The position numbers and the translations under genes are program-made. Source: Burkholderia gladioli (GTDB lineage Bacteria > Pseudomonadota > Gammaproteobacteria > Burkholderiales > Burkholderiaceae). Taken from it: a stretch of DNA of 64,000 bases. The DNA lies in contig NZ_CP009323.1 of assembly GCF_000959725.1 (NCBI RefSeq), positions 2,418,001 to 2,482,000 of the forward strand. Direction: 5' to 3'. A model generated the notes under the pieces. The model saw only the letters and a program-made list of their open reading frames with translations. It did not search any database and was not told where the DNA came from. Below, in pieces: positions 8,491 to 17,131 of the stretch (position 1 is its first letter; each line of letters starts with the position of its first letter).

Positions 8491-9618
8491 TCAGAGCTCG
8501 GACGCCGCGCCGCCCGGCATCGGCACGAAGCCCGTCACCTCGAGACCCCAGCCCGACATGCTGCCGAGCTTGCGCGGGTTCGCGAGGACCTGCATCTTGC
8601 CGACGCCGACGTCGCGCAGGATCTGCGCGCCGATGCCGAACGTCTTGAAATCGACCGGCCGGCGCTTGAGCGCGGCCGCCTTCTCCTCTTCGTCGAACGC
8701 GAGAAACACGTCGACCAGATGTTCCTTGGTATCGCCGCAATTGAGCAGCACCACCGCGCCGAGATCGCGCGCGGCGATTTCCTTCATGGCCGCGTCGAGC
8801 GTCCAGGAGTGGGTCGAGGCGCCGGTCTCGAGCAGGTCGAGCACCGACAGCGGCTCGTGCACGCGCACCGGCGTGTCGACCTCGGGCGAGGGCGTGCCGC
8901 GCACCAGGGCGATGTGCGGCGAGCCGGTCGGCTTGTCGCGATAGAGCACCGCCTGGAACGCGCCGTGGGCGGTCTGCATGGTGCGCTCGGAGACGCGCTC
9001 GACGATCGATTCGGTGCGGCTGCGGTAGTGGATCAGGTCGGCGATGGTGCCGATCTTGATGCCGTGTTCCTTGCTGAACTCGATCAGGTCGGGCAGGCGC
9101 GCCATCGAGCCGTCGTCCTTGATCACCTCGCAGATCACGGCGGCCGGCGTGAGCCCGGCCAGGGCCGTCAGGTCGCAACCGGCCTCGGTGTGGCCGGCGC
9201 GCACCAGCACGCCGCCCGGCTGGGCCATGATCGGGAACACGTGGCCCGGCTGCACGATCTGGTCGGCGCGGGTGTCGCGCGCGACGGCCGTGGCGATGGT
9301 ATGGGCGCGGTCGGCGGCGGAAATGCCGGTGGTCACGCCCTCGGCCGCCTCGATGCTGACCGTGAACGCCGTGCCGTATTGCGTGCCGTTGCGGTAGGTC
9401 ATCAGCGGCAGGTTGAGCTGCTTGCAGCGCTCCTGGGTGAGCGTCAGGCAGATCAGGCCGCGACCGTAGCGGGCCATGAAGTTGATCGCTTCCGGCGTGA
9501 CGAATTCGGCGGCGACGACCAGGTCGCCCTCGTTTTCGCGGTCTTCCTCGTCGACGAGGATCACCATGCGGCCGGCTTTCAGCTCGGCGATGATGTCGGG
9601 CGTGGAGGCGAGCGTCAT
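8491..9618 (-). CDS. ribBA: RibBA: DHBP synthase with degenerate GTP cyclohydrolase II domain
   Basis: 375 residues. Residues 1-200 are 3,4-dihydroxy-2-butanone-4-phosphate synthase, with the acidic metal site V-D-E-E-D-R-E-N-E-G-D at about 23-33 and the H-T-E-A-G motif at about 147. Residues 205-375 align with GTP cyclohydrolase II, but the zinc-binding C-x10-C-x-C signature (L-T-G-D-C...R-C-D-C-G in RibA) is missing; the corresponding stretch reads V-R-V-H-E-P-L-S-V-L-D. The second half is therefore probably not a cyclohydrolase and a separate RibA is expected elsewhere in the genome. This domain degeneration is known in betaproteobacteria. No FMN riboswitch is visible in the 211 bases upstream. 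Confidence 0.92.
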   Translation of the reverse strand: MTLASTPDIIAELKAGRMVILVDEEDRENEGDLVVAAEFVTPEAINFMARYGRGLICLTLTQERCKQLNLPLMTYRNGTQYGTAFTVSIEAAEGVTTGISAADRAHTIATAVARDTRADQIVQPGHVFPIMAQPGGVLVRAGHTEAGCDLTALAGLTPAAVICEVIKDDGSMARLPDLIEFSKEHGIKIGTIADLIHYRSRTESIVERVSERTMQTAHGAFQAVLYRDKPTGSPHIALVRGTPSPEVDTPVRVHEPLSVLDLLETGASTHSWTLDAAMKEIAARDLGAVVLLNCGDTKEHLVDVFLAFDEEEKAAALKRRPVDFKTFGIGAQILRDVGVGKMQVLANPRKLGSMSGWGLEVTGFVPMPGGAASEL

Positions 9619-9829
9619 ATCAGAAAAAGGGTGTCCGCTGGGGAAAAGCGCTATTTTACGTCAGGCCGGCCCGGCTGCCTTGGAAATCGGGCGGCGTGGC
9701 ATGATCGGCGCTGGCGCCGTCCGGCGCGCATGCCGTCGCCAGGCCGGCCGCGCCGCGGTTGCCGCGTCGCGTTTGCCAGTACCTGTCATTCTCGCCGTCC
9801 TGTTTCGAATCGCCTGCCTGGAGCCTCGA

Positions 9830-10480
9830 ATGTCCGTTCACACCTGGTTGCTGTTTGCCTTCGCCTACCTGCTGACCACGCTCACGCCGGGGCCGAACGT
9901 GCTGCTGGTGGTGCGCAACACGGTGCGCCACGGCGCGCGCGGCACGGTGGTCTCGATCCTCGGCAACCTGCTGGTGCAACTGGTGGTGGTGACGCTGGTG
10001 GCCCTCGGCGTGGGCGCCTTGCTGGCGGCCATGCCGCCGCTGTTCGTGGCCCTGAAGCTGGCCGGCGCCGCCTACCTGATCCTGATCGGCATCCGCCAGT
10101 GGCGCGAGGGCGGGCGCCCCGCCGCCGGGGCGAACGCGGCGGCCCCGGGCGAGGCCGTGCCCGCGGCGGTGCCGGTCAGCCGCCTCAGGCTGTTTCGCGA
10201 GTCGATCCTGGTGGCCGGCAGCAATCCCAAGACGATGATCTTCCTGTCGGCCTTCATGCCCCAGTTCATCGACCACCAGCGCTCGCTGCCGCTGCAGTTC
10301 GCGCAGATGTACCTGACCATCGCGCTGCTGGTGCTGGTGGTGCACACGATCTATTCGACCGGCGTGCGCCATCTGCATGGGCGCCTGCGCGCGGGCCGGG
10401 CGGTGGCGGCGATGCGGCGCATGACGGGGCTGGTGTTCGTCGGTTTTGGCGTCGAGCTGCTGACGGCGAAGCAGCCTTGA
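9830..10480 (+). CDS. LysE/RhtB family exporter
   Basis: 216 residues starting at the ATG preceded by GGAG (9820s). The N-terminal segment T-L-T-P-G-P-N-V-L-L-V-V (residues about 17-28) is the LysE/RhtB signature, and S-N-P-K-T-M-I-F-L-S-A-F-M-P-Q-F (about 130-145) is the second conserved block. Six hydrophobic segments are visible. The family exports amino acids and related metabolites across the inner membrane; the substrate here is unknown. A long upstream frame is open but has no family match. It converges with the KAP NTPase gene with only 62 bases between. Confidence 0.83.
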   Translation: MSVHTWLLFAFAYLLTTLTPGPNVLLVVRNTVRHGARGTVVSILGNLLVQLVVVTLVALGVGALLAAMPPLFVALKLAGAAYLILIGIRQWREGGRPAAGANAAAPGEAVPAAVPVSRLRLFRESILVAGSNPKTMIFLSAFMPQFIDHQRSLPLQFAQMYLTIALLVLVVHTIYSTGVRHLHGRLRAGRAVAAMRRMTGLVFVGFGVELLTAKQP

Positions 10481-10542
10481 GGGGCGGCATCACAGTAAAG
10501 CCATTGCCCCAAGTTTGAAAGTGTGTACCCGCTAACGTGAAA

Positions 10543-13500
10543 TCACCAAAAGCCGGATCGGGCGGAGTCCGATAACCGTTTTCCAGAGGCTGGCTGGGCG
10601 CAGTACTGAAAGAATTCAAAAAGTTTCGAATCCTTGCGCCATTCCACTGCGTCGCCCTGGCTCAGATGGAGCGCCTGCTCGATCTGACTGGCCCAGTCTA
10701 TTACGCAGGTGGTGCCGCGGGTGGCTTGTTCGAGTGTTTCGAGCCGGCGCACGACCAGATTGGCGGCCGCATCTTCGGCGACCTGCCGCGGCGCTTCATC
10801 TGCCCCCCACTGTAACCACCGCATCATGTCAGGCCAGCGCAGCGTGAGTGTGATCCATCGGGCGTAGTGGTCTAGGGACGGCGCGCGCCATTGAGGGTCG
10901 ATGCGCCGTCTCGCATTACGCAGCGACAGATAGAGCCGCGCGAGATTGACCATTCTCTTGATTTCACGAGGATTTCCCGCGCTGTGCCGTCCAAGCTCTC
11001 GAATGATGTGACCGACATCTCGGCTGTCGGCCGCCGGTGTGCTTGCCTTGACGGCTGCCGATGGCGAGACCGAGGGCATGACGGAGCCGACGCCGTCGCT
11101 AGCTGCCGAGATGAAGGCAGCCGGCGGAGTGACATCGGGGTCGACCGATGCGGACGGTTTCGTGATTGACGCCGACGCATGTCTGGCCGATGCGCCGAGC
11201 GATTTCAGGTAGTTGTCGAGCTTGGCCTGCGGAGGAATCGTGAAGGGCAACTGGACGAACTTGTCCATGAAACGCCAGCCGAGCGGGACGCCGCGCTCGT
11301 AGCTCGGCAGGCGTTGTCGAATGTCTTCGTGAGCCTTGTCGAGTGCAGCGGCGATCATCTGCGGGTCCATGCCGATCACGAACATGCAGCGATAGGTGTC
11401 GCTGGCAAGCAGCATGCTGACGCCTTCCACTACGTTGGCGATCTTGGCTGGGGAGCATCGATCAAGATCATCCACAAAGATGACGATCGGCGAATGCTCG
11501 CCTGAGCTCTCTTTCGGCGCCGCCGTCAGAACGCGCTTCAGATCGGCATGAATCTGATGAATGGCACCTACCGATTGCGTGTAATCGGGGACGGTGAGAT
11601 ATGGTGCAAGGCTGAATCTGGCGGGTTCCGCTTGCGTTTGCCGCTGCGTTATCCAATATCGGCCAACGAGATAGAGCGCCAGCAGGATGAGGCTCGCGAT
11701 GGCACCGGGGTAACCGTATTGGCTGAGGCGGCTGGTGATTGGACCGAGTTCGGGAAAGGCCGCTCGAGCTGCACCCAACCCAAGGAAGGAAAGCATGGCG
11801 CTCGCCCCGAGCAGCGCGGCCCGTCGAGCCTGCGCGAGCCAGACCGTCGCGATTCGGTCATAGATCTTGCGGCGCACGATGCCGTCGTCGATGCGCGAAA
11901 GGTGCAGGCGTAGCAGGAACGCCTCGCGTTCGCGAACCGGCAGGCGATCGCTGATCTGCGAGACGATGGCGTCGACCAATCCGGCCCACACCTGCTCGGA
12001 AGATTCATACTTCCATGCGTTGAACCAGATCGTGAGCATCGAATCGCGAGAGGCAGAAGGGATGGCGTCCCCGGCAGCAAAGGCATTGCGCGCCGGCAAA
12101 TCCTGCTTTGCGGCGGCTTTCGCCTGGCTGGTCTGATGGTAAAACTCAATAACGGGAGCGAATACCGCGCGAATGCGATTTCGCCAACGCCACGACGCGG
12201 GAGTTGGGCGGGAGGAGCCGTCAGCAGCGGCCTCGGCTACTGCCAGGTTGGCGGGATCGAGCAAAACGGGAGTATCTGCGTCTTTTTTTCGATCGAGAAA
12301 TCGCATCACCTGCCCCAGCGTGAGTTGGCGCTCGGTGGTCTTGTCCCGAAGCTCCGGGGAGGCTTTTTGGCGATCGATGCGATCGCGGATCATCTTCATC
12401 AACGATGACTTGCCCACTCCCCAGGGTGCCTGAATACTGATGCTGAGCGGTGCCGAAGTGCCCGGACTTTTCAAGAAGGATGAGATGGCGTCGGCATAAG
12501 CCGTGTAGCCGAGATGATCTTCGGACGACGCCGTATCGTTGAGCAAATTCATGATCACCTGGCCGGTCCGAACATCCTCATAGGCTTCGAGCAACTCGGC
12601 AGGCTCCACTCCCATCATGCTCAGGTAGCCGACGTACTCACCTTCGCTTTCCAGGAGCGCGCGAACCAGATCGTCCACGCTGTATTGTTTGCCGCGCCCC
12701 GCTGACGTGGCGCGAGCTTCCGCGCGGCGGAAAATGGTGGCCACGTTCCGGGTTCGGTCAAGTTCACGGACACTAGTGAACATCGACGGCGTGTCTCGAT
12801 CGCGCCCGAACAATTGTTGCCAAGCGGAATCGTATAGCTCCGCTGCAAGTTCGCGAATGGCTGAACTGAAGGCGCTCGTATCTGGATCCCCCTGAAATTT
12901 GGCAAGAGCATCGGAAAACGCGGCGTCGACGATCCCGAACAGCAATACCTCGGTGGTCAGGTAAGGGTCCTGTCGAGATTGTGCTAGCGCGTCCGCGACG
13001 GCGATCACGACTTCGGCGGGAGAACGGGCCTCGTTTGCGGGCGCTGTGGACGATCGCCGGGAGTTTTCTTCCGCTGATTCCACGATCCCTTCGATGCTGT
13101 CCCATAACGGCTCGAACCCTGGGGTATCTGGTCCAGGGGTCGAGATCGTGATCGCGATACCCGGACGCCGATCAAACCCTGATCGAATCAGCGCATTGAA
13201 GATGACGGTGAAACTCTCCGTGAGCTGAAGTCCTGCAACTCCAGTGCCCATCAGCGGAATCCACCATGAGCCCATGGACTGGAGTCGATAATCCTGCAGG
13301 CATCGGCCCAGATTGGTTGCGAGCAGTTCAGACGGCTGTCTGCCATCGACGGTTACGATGAAGCAGAAATGGGTGGCGCCGATCTGTGAAATGAAATATC
13401 CGCTTGCCAGTTGCTGAGGTGTTGGAAAATGTTCCTTACTCAGTCCGAATTGGTCAAGCACATACGAGCTGAGTTCTCCCGGCGCGCCTTGTGAGCCGGT

Positions 13501-13593
13501 CGAAAGAAAAACGGCGTCGGCTTTGGGGATCGAAAGAGAAGTAACGGTGATTGATTCGCTGAGACGAACCTCTGTTCTGTCGCGGATGTCCAT
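10543..13593 (-). CDS. KAP family P-loop NTPase with macro-like and Clp-N-like N-terminal regions
   Basis: 1016 residues from the ATG at 13593; the frame is open for 90 more codons upstream, without family character. Residues about 26-150 resemble a macro domain, ending in W-W-I-P-L-M-G-T-G-V-A-G-L (110-122). Residues about 192-340 look like the helical Clp N-domain repeat. The KAP NTPase begins near 360: Walker A W-G-V-G-K-S-S-L (391-398, K395), the KAP motif F-N-A-W-K-Y-E (524-530), two membrane segments (about 592-612 and 627-645) in the usual place between the Walker motifs, and Walker B I-V-I-F-V-D-D-L-D (703-711). KAP NTPases are membrane-linked and several act in anti-phage defence. 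The gene is less G+C-rich than its neighbours and stands alone between core genes, which suggests transfer. Function is inferred, not known; the domain calls other than KAP are tentative. Confidence 0.75.
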   Translation of the reverse strand: MDIRDRTEVRLSESITVTSLSIPKADAVFLSTGSQGAPGELSSYVLDQFGLSKEHFPTPQQLASGYFISQIGATHFCFIVTVDGRQPSELLATNLGRCLQDYRLQSMGSWWIPLMGTGVAGLQLTESFTVIFNALIRSGFDRRPGIAITISTPGPDTPGFEPLWDSIEGIVESAEENSRRSSTAPANEARSPAEVVIAVADALAQSRQDPYLTTEVLLFGIVDAAFSDALAKFQGDPDTSAFSSAIRELAAELYDSAWQQLFGRDRDTPSMFTSVRELDRTRNVATIFRRAEARATSAGRGKQYSVDDLVRALLESEGEYVGYLSMMGVEPAELLEAYEDVRTGQVIMNLLNDTASSEDHLGYTAYADAISSFLKSPGTSAPLSISIQAPWGVGKSSLMKMIRDRIDRQKASPELRDKTTERQLTLGQVMRFLDRKKDADTPVLLDPANLAVAEAAADGSSRPTPASWRWRNRIRAVFAPVIEFYHQTSQAKAAAKQDLPARNAFAAGDAIPSASRDSMLTIWFNAWKYESSEQVWAGLVDAIVSQISDRLPVREREAFLLRLHLSRIDDGIVRRKIYDRIATVWLAQARRAALLGASAMLSFLGLGAARAAFPELGPITSRLSQYGYPGAIASLILLALYLVGRYWITQRQTQAEPARFSLAPYLTVPDYTQSVGAIHQIHADLKRVLTAAPKESSGEHSPIVIFVDDLDRCSPAKIANVVEGVSMLLASDTYRCMFVIGMDPQMIAAALDKAHEDIRQRLPSYERGVPLGWRFMDKFVQLPFTIPPQAKLDNYLKSLGASARHASASITKPSASVDPDVTPPAAFISAASDGVGSVMPSVSPSAAVKASTPAADSRDVGHIIRELGRHSAGNPREIKRMVNLARLYLSLRNARRRIDPQWRAPSLDHYARWITLTLRWPDMMRWLQWGADEAPRQVAEDAAANLVVRRLETLEQATRGTTCVIDWASQIEQALHLSQGDAVEWRKDSKLFEFFQYCAQPASGKRLSDSARSGFW

Positions 13594-13879
13594 GCCGGCC
13601 CCGGGGGTTGATCGGCACCTTGTTTCATGCGCCGCCTGTTTATTTGATTGGATTTCCGACCAGGCTGCCCTGGTTGTTTTTTTGCAAATTTTCCGGGATT
13701 TCGATGGGCATGTCGATGCCCGGAAATGGCTGGGTGCCATCCCGAGTATCGAATACAACGGGGAGCAGACGGCATTCACCCCGGAGGTCCGGATTTGTGG
13801 GGCAAACCCGGCTTTACGCATGCAGGGGATCCGGCTCGTCTCTCCAAGGCGAGGGCGCTCCACCGACGCCTGCTCTGAT
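13594..13879. other. Intergenic region upstream of the KAP gene
   Basis: 286 bases between two minus-strand genes, more AT-rich than the surroundings. It holds a plus-strand terminator-like hairpin (ACCAGG 13659-13664, CCTGGT 13669-13674, then a run of seven T to 13683) with no plus-strand gene upstream of it, and a perfect inverted repeat GGGCAT-GTCG-ATGCCC (13706-13721) that could be an operator for the KAP gene. I see no clear promoter boxes. Confidence 0.35.
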
Positions 13880-14563
13880 TTACTTCCCGCCCAGCTTCTC
13901 CAGCACCACCTTCGCCGCCTGCTCCGACGAAGCCGGATTCTGCCCCGTGATCAGCAGCCCGTCGGTCACCACGTAGGACTGCCAGTCGGCGCCCTTCGAA
14001 TAGTCGCCTCCCTTGCGCTTCAACTCGTCCTCGACGAGGAAGGGCACGACCTCGGTCAACTGCACCGCTTCCTCCTCCGAATTCGTGAAGCCAGTCACCT
14101 TCCGACCATTTACCAGCGGCTTGCCGTCCTCGCCCTGGGCGTGGCGCAGCACGCCGGGCGCGTGGCAAACCAGCGCGAGCGGCTTGCGCGCGGCGAAGAT
14201 GGACTCGATCAGCGCGATCGAATCGCGATCCTCGGCCAGGTCCCAGAGCGGACCGTGGCCACCCGGGTAGAACACCGCGTCGAACGCGTCGTGCGTCACC
14301 GAGCCGAGCCGCGCCGTGTCAGCCAGCGCGGCCTTGGCCTCGGCGTCGGCCTCGAAGCGGCGCGTCGCCTCGGTCTGGAAATCGGCTTCGTTGCTCTTCG
14401 GGTCGAGCGGCGGCTGGCCACCTTGCGGCGAGGCCAGCACGATTTCGGCGCCGGCATCCTTGAACACGTAATAAGGGGCGGCCAGTTCCTCGAGCCAAAA
14501 ACCCGTCTTGCGACCGGTATCGCCGAGTTGGTCGTGCGAGGTCAGCACCATCAGGATCTTCAT
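13880..14563 (-). CDS. DJ-1/PfpI family protein (Hsp31-like type 1 glutamine amidotransferase fold)
   Basis: 227 residues starting at the ATG preceded by GGAGAA. The nucleophile elbow is A-L-V-C-H-A-P-G-V-L with C133 followed by H134, and a glutamate pair lies at E25-E26; the motif Y-P-G-G-H-G-P at 99-105 is the conserved loop of the Hsp31-like subgroup. Members act as chaperones, deglycases or glyoxalases, or are hydrolases of unknown substrate. Reduced-glyoxal or stress protection is the usual inference but is not specific. It is a single gene upstream of the KAP NTPase and on the same strand, 286 bases apart, so co-transcription is not obvious. Confidence 0.83.
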   Translation of the reverse strand: MKILMVLTSHDQLGDTGRKTGFWLEELAAPYYVFKDAGAEIVLASPQGGQPPLDPKSNEADFQTEATRRFEADAEAKAALADTARLGSVTHDAFDAVFYPGGHGPLWDLAEDRDSIALIESIFAARKPLALVCHAPGVLRHAQGEDGKPLVNGRKVTGFTNSEEEAVQLTEVVPFLVEDELKRKGGDYSKGADWQSYVVTDGLLITGQNPASSEQAAKVVLEKLGGK

Positions 14564-15179
14564 GACATTTCTCCAGGGGACATCCAGGGTTGCGGCAACA
14601 GGGGCCGCGTACCGCGATGAAGCCACGCAGGCATGGCGGGGCGCGCGAGGTGATTGTCGCGCAGTGCCGTGACGGAACTGCGGCGTGGCTGGCGCGCCCT
14701 ATGCTGCCACGCCGGCGCCGGGGAGGCTTGGCGCGGCGGCACGGCCCTAAGCGCCCGATAGTTAGTAATTTGTCAGCAATTTCGACGCCCGAGCCGGCTT
14801 CGGCCGGCGTTGGCTAATCTACATGGCCGATCGGGCTTCCATCATGCATGTGCTCGCGGTGGACCGCGTTGTAGGGCCCGGGCGGGTCGAACGCCTGCTC
14901 GGGGAGGCCGGGTTGGCTTTCGATGGGGCGTCCATCGCTACCCGGCAGCAAAGGAGGGGCTGTCGGCCAGCGGCCGTGGCAGGTCTATTTCCAGCAATTT
15001 GCGGCCCTGCGGCACGGTACGCCGGGCACCAAGGCACGTGATGGCCGGCGTCGAGGCCGCGCTCGCGAATGCATCGCGACGAGCAATCGCCGCGGATCGC
15101 GGTATGCAATGCGTGGCGAGCGGCTCGGCCCGCCTGGACACGGCGCCACGATGTCCATCGCGGCGGCCTTGCGCTGCGT
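14564..15179. other. 616-base gap without a supported gene
   Basis: No frame here has both a ribosome site and a recognisable product. A short plus-strand frame from about 14844 (M-H-V-L-A-V-D-R-V-V-G-P-G-R-V-E-R-L-L) faintly resembles the start of type 1 glutamine amidotransferases (hxxxxxGPGxxxxxL) and then loses all similarity, so it might be a decayed remnant. No terminator with a T run is evident beyond the tatA stop. Confidence 0.3.
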
Positions 15180-15419
15180 TCAGTGCCGCGTGACCGACGG
15201 GTCCGCGCGGGCATCCACCTCCATGCCCTGCGTCGCCGGTGCCGACGACGACGCCACAGCCACCGCGGACGGCACCGCCTCGCTGTCCGCGATCCCCTCC
15301 TTGAAGCCCTTGATGGCGCCTCCCAGGTCCGTGCCGAGGCTGCGGATCTTCTTGGTACCGAAGATCAGCGAGACGATCGCCAGCACGATCAGCCAATGCG
15401 TGATGCTCAGACTTCCCAT
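15180..15419 (-). CDS. tatA: TatA/E-like twin-arginine translocase component (extra paralogue)
   Basis: 79 residues. The ATG at 15419 is preceded by AAGGAGAG at the right distance; the GTG two codons earlier is too close. A single N-terminal membrane helix ([13 protein letters not shown]) is followed by the hinge F-G-T-K-K and an amphipathic helix ([13 protein letters not shown]), exactly the TatA layout; the tail is short and variable. TatA forms the protein-conducting part of the Tat system. No tatB or tatC is here, so this is a detached copy. It lies divergently next to a Tat-exported bicupin, which suggests dedicated help for that substrate. Confidence 0.85.
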   Translation of the reverse strand: MGSLSITHWLIVLAIVSLIFGTKKIRSLGTDLGGAIKGFKEGIADSEAVPSAVAVASSSAPATQGMEVDARADPSVTRH

Positions 15420-15549
15420 GGTCACTCTCCTTGTATCGGGTTCGATCGGTTCCAGGCGCCGATATCTCCGTCAGCGCGTGCGCCGATCCTAAGCGCGATC
15501 GGCCCGGCGATGTATCAAAGCTCCTGATGATCTGGCCAAGAAATCCTGA

Positions 15550-15579
15550 TTGGTCATTGGCCTGATGCATTCCTACTAT
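15550..15579 (+). promoter_or_regulatory. Promoter of the bicupin-mntH operon
   Basis: TTGGTC (15550-15555), 18 bases and TACTAT (15574-15579) form a plausible sigma-70 promoter in the 337-base region between the divergent tatA and bicupin genes. It would leave a leader of about 170 bases. The surrounding repeats ATTGGTCATTGGCC could be part of a LysR-type site but this is not certain. Confidence 0.4.
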
Positions 15580-15756
15580 TGGCGGCACGGAGCGGCTGGC
15601 GAGCATCCGATGCCGCGGTGAGCCGTTCATGCCGATGCATCGAACGACGGTTCACCGAGGCACGGCGCCATGCCGCTTCCGATCACAACCCGCGTCACCC
15701 GGGAGGTCCCCCGGTACCGGGAAACCATCAGGACGAGATCATCAGGAGAGCAAAAC

Positions 15757-17013
15757 ATGACCGATTTGAAACGTCGCAGTGTACTGGTCGGCGCGGCCGC
15801 CGGCGCGGTGGCACTCGGTGCGGCGGCAGCCGCCAAGGCGGCCGAATTCGGCAACCCCGACACGCCGGCGCAAGGCGCGATCAACTCCACGCCGATCGCG
15901 ATCGCCGAGCCGGGTCCGCAGAACCCGCAACTGCGCGACGTGCTGCCCTCGTTCAACAACCCGCCGCCCACCGACGTCGGCGGCATGCCGATCCCGTGGG
16001 CCTCGTTCAACATGGCGCACAAGCGCATCCAGGCCGGCGGCTGGGCGCGCGAGGTGACCACCAAGGCCTTCCCGGTGTCGAAGGACATCGCCGGCGTGAA
16101 CATGCGCCTCGGGCCGGGCGGCGTGCGCGAGCTGCACTGGCACCAGCAGGCCGAGTGGGCGATCATGGTCAGCGGCGAGGTGCGCATCACCACCATCGAC
16201 ACGCGCGGCCGCGCCGAGGTGGCCGACGTGGCGGCCGGCGACATCTGGTACTTCCCGCCCGGCCTGCCGCATTCGCTGCAGGGGCTCGGCGACAACGGCG
16301 GCGAGTTCGTGCTGGCCTTCGATAACGGCGCGGCCGGCGAATTCAACACGCTGATGGTGTCCGACTGGCTCGCGCACACGCCGCCCGACATCCTCGCGCA
16401 GAACTTCGGCGTGCCTGCCGAGAAGTTCAAGGAAATCCCGCTCGAGCAGCTGTGGATCTACCAGGGCGCGAAGGCGGGCCCGCTGGCCGCCGACCAGGCC
16501 TATGCCGCCTCGCCCGAAGGGCGCCCCGACCATCCCTTCATCTTCCGCATGGGCGCGATGGCGCCGACCATCTCGACGGCCGGCGGCGAGGTGCGCATCG
16601 TCGACAGCCACAACTTCCCGGTCTCGAAGACGGTGGCGGCGGCCCTGGTGACGGTCAAGCCGGGCGGCCTGCGCGAGCTGCACTGGCACCCGGACAACGA
16701 CGAGTGGCAGTACTTCATCAAGGGCACCGGCCGCATGACGGTGTTCAACACCGGGCCGGCCGCGCAGACCGTCGACTTCAATCCCGGCGACGTGGGTTAT
16801 GTCGAGAAGAACCTCGGGCACTACATCAAGAACACCGGCAAGGAGGATCTGGTGTTCCTCGAGATCTTCAAGTCGGATCACTTCTCCGAGGTGACGCTCT
16901 CGCAGTGGCTCGCCAGCGTGCCGCGCCAGTTGCTCAGGGAGCACCTGCGCGTCGACGACGAGACGCTCGACGCGATCCACAAGCTCAAGCAGCGTCGCGA
17001 CGTGATCGCCTGA
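15757..17013 (+). CDS. Tat-exported bicupin, oxalate decarboxylase family
   Basis: 418 residues from the ATG preceded by AGGAGAG. The signal peptide has twin arginines at 6-7 (L-K-R-R-S-V-L) and an alanine-rich helix, so the folded enzyme should be exported by Tat. Two cupin domains each keep the manganese ligands: H127, H129, E133, H172 in the first and H309, H311, E316, H355 in the second. The overall layout and many blocks (W-L-A-H-T-P, N-F-G-V-P, F-P-P-G-L-P-H-S-L-Q-G-L) match OxdC-type enzymes, which split oxalate to formate and CO2 using Mn. The catalytic lid, S-E-N-S in Bacillus subtilis OxdC, reads G-E-F-N here with E195 kept. Downstream mntH would supply Mn. Oxalate as substrate is likely, not proven. 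Confidence 0.85.
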   Translation: MTDLKRRSVLVGAAAGAVALGAAAAAKAAEFGNPDTPAQGAINSTPIAIAEPGPQNPQLRDVLPSFNNPPPTDVGGMPIPWASFNMAHKRIQAGGWAREVTTKAFPVSKDIAGVNMRLGPGGVRELHWHQQAEWAIMVSGEVRITTIDTRGRAEVADVAAGDIWYFPPGLPHSLQGLGDNGGEFVLAFDNGAAGEFNTLMVSDWLAHTPPDILAQNFGVPAEKFKEIPLEQLWIYQGAKAGPLAADQAYAASPEGRPDHPFIFRMGAMAPTISTAGGEVRIVDSHNFPVSKTVAAALVTVKPGGLRELHWHPDNDEWQYFIKGTGRMTVFNTGPAAQTVDFNPGDVGYVEKNLGHYIKNTGKEDLVFLEIFKSDHFSEVTLSQWLASVPRQLLREHLRVDDETLDAIHKLKQRRDVIA

Positions 17014-17131
17014 GCGCGCGTCAAGCCACGCGCGCGCCGCGTGCGCGCAGGTCGCCGACCTGCCGCACGGCGCGCGCCGGTTTTCCTCACCCGTATCGAA
17101 TCGACACCCGCACCTGCAAGAGGCGTTCATC

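Noticed and set aside
9619..9829. Possible FMN riboswitch upstream of ribBA
   Set aside because: None of the conserved RFN-element blocks is visible in this interval.
14823..15041. 72-codon plus-strand frame resembling the start of a glutamine amidotransferase
   Set aside because: Only about 20 residues look similar, with no ribosome site and no continuation; mentioned in the gap entry as a possible remnant but too weak to call.
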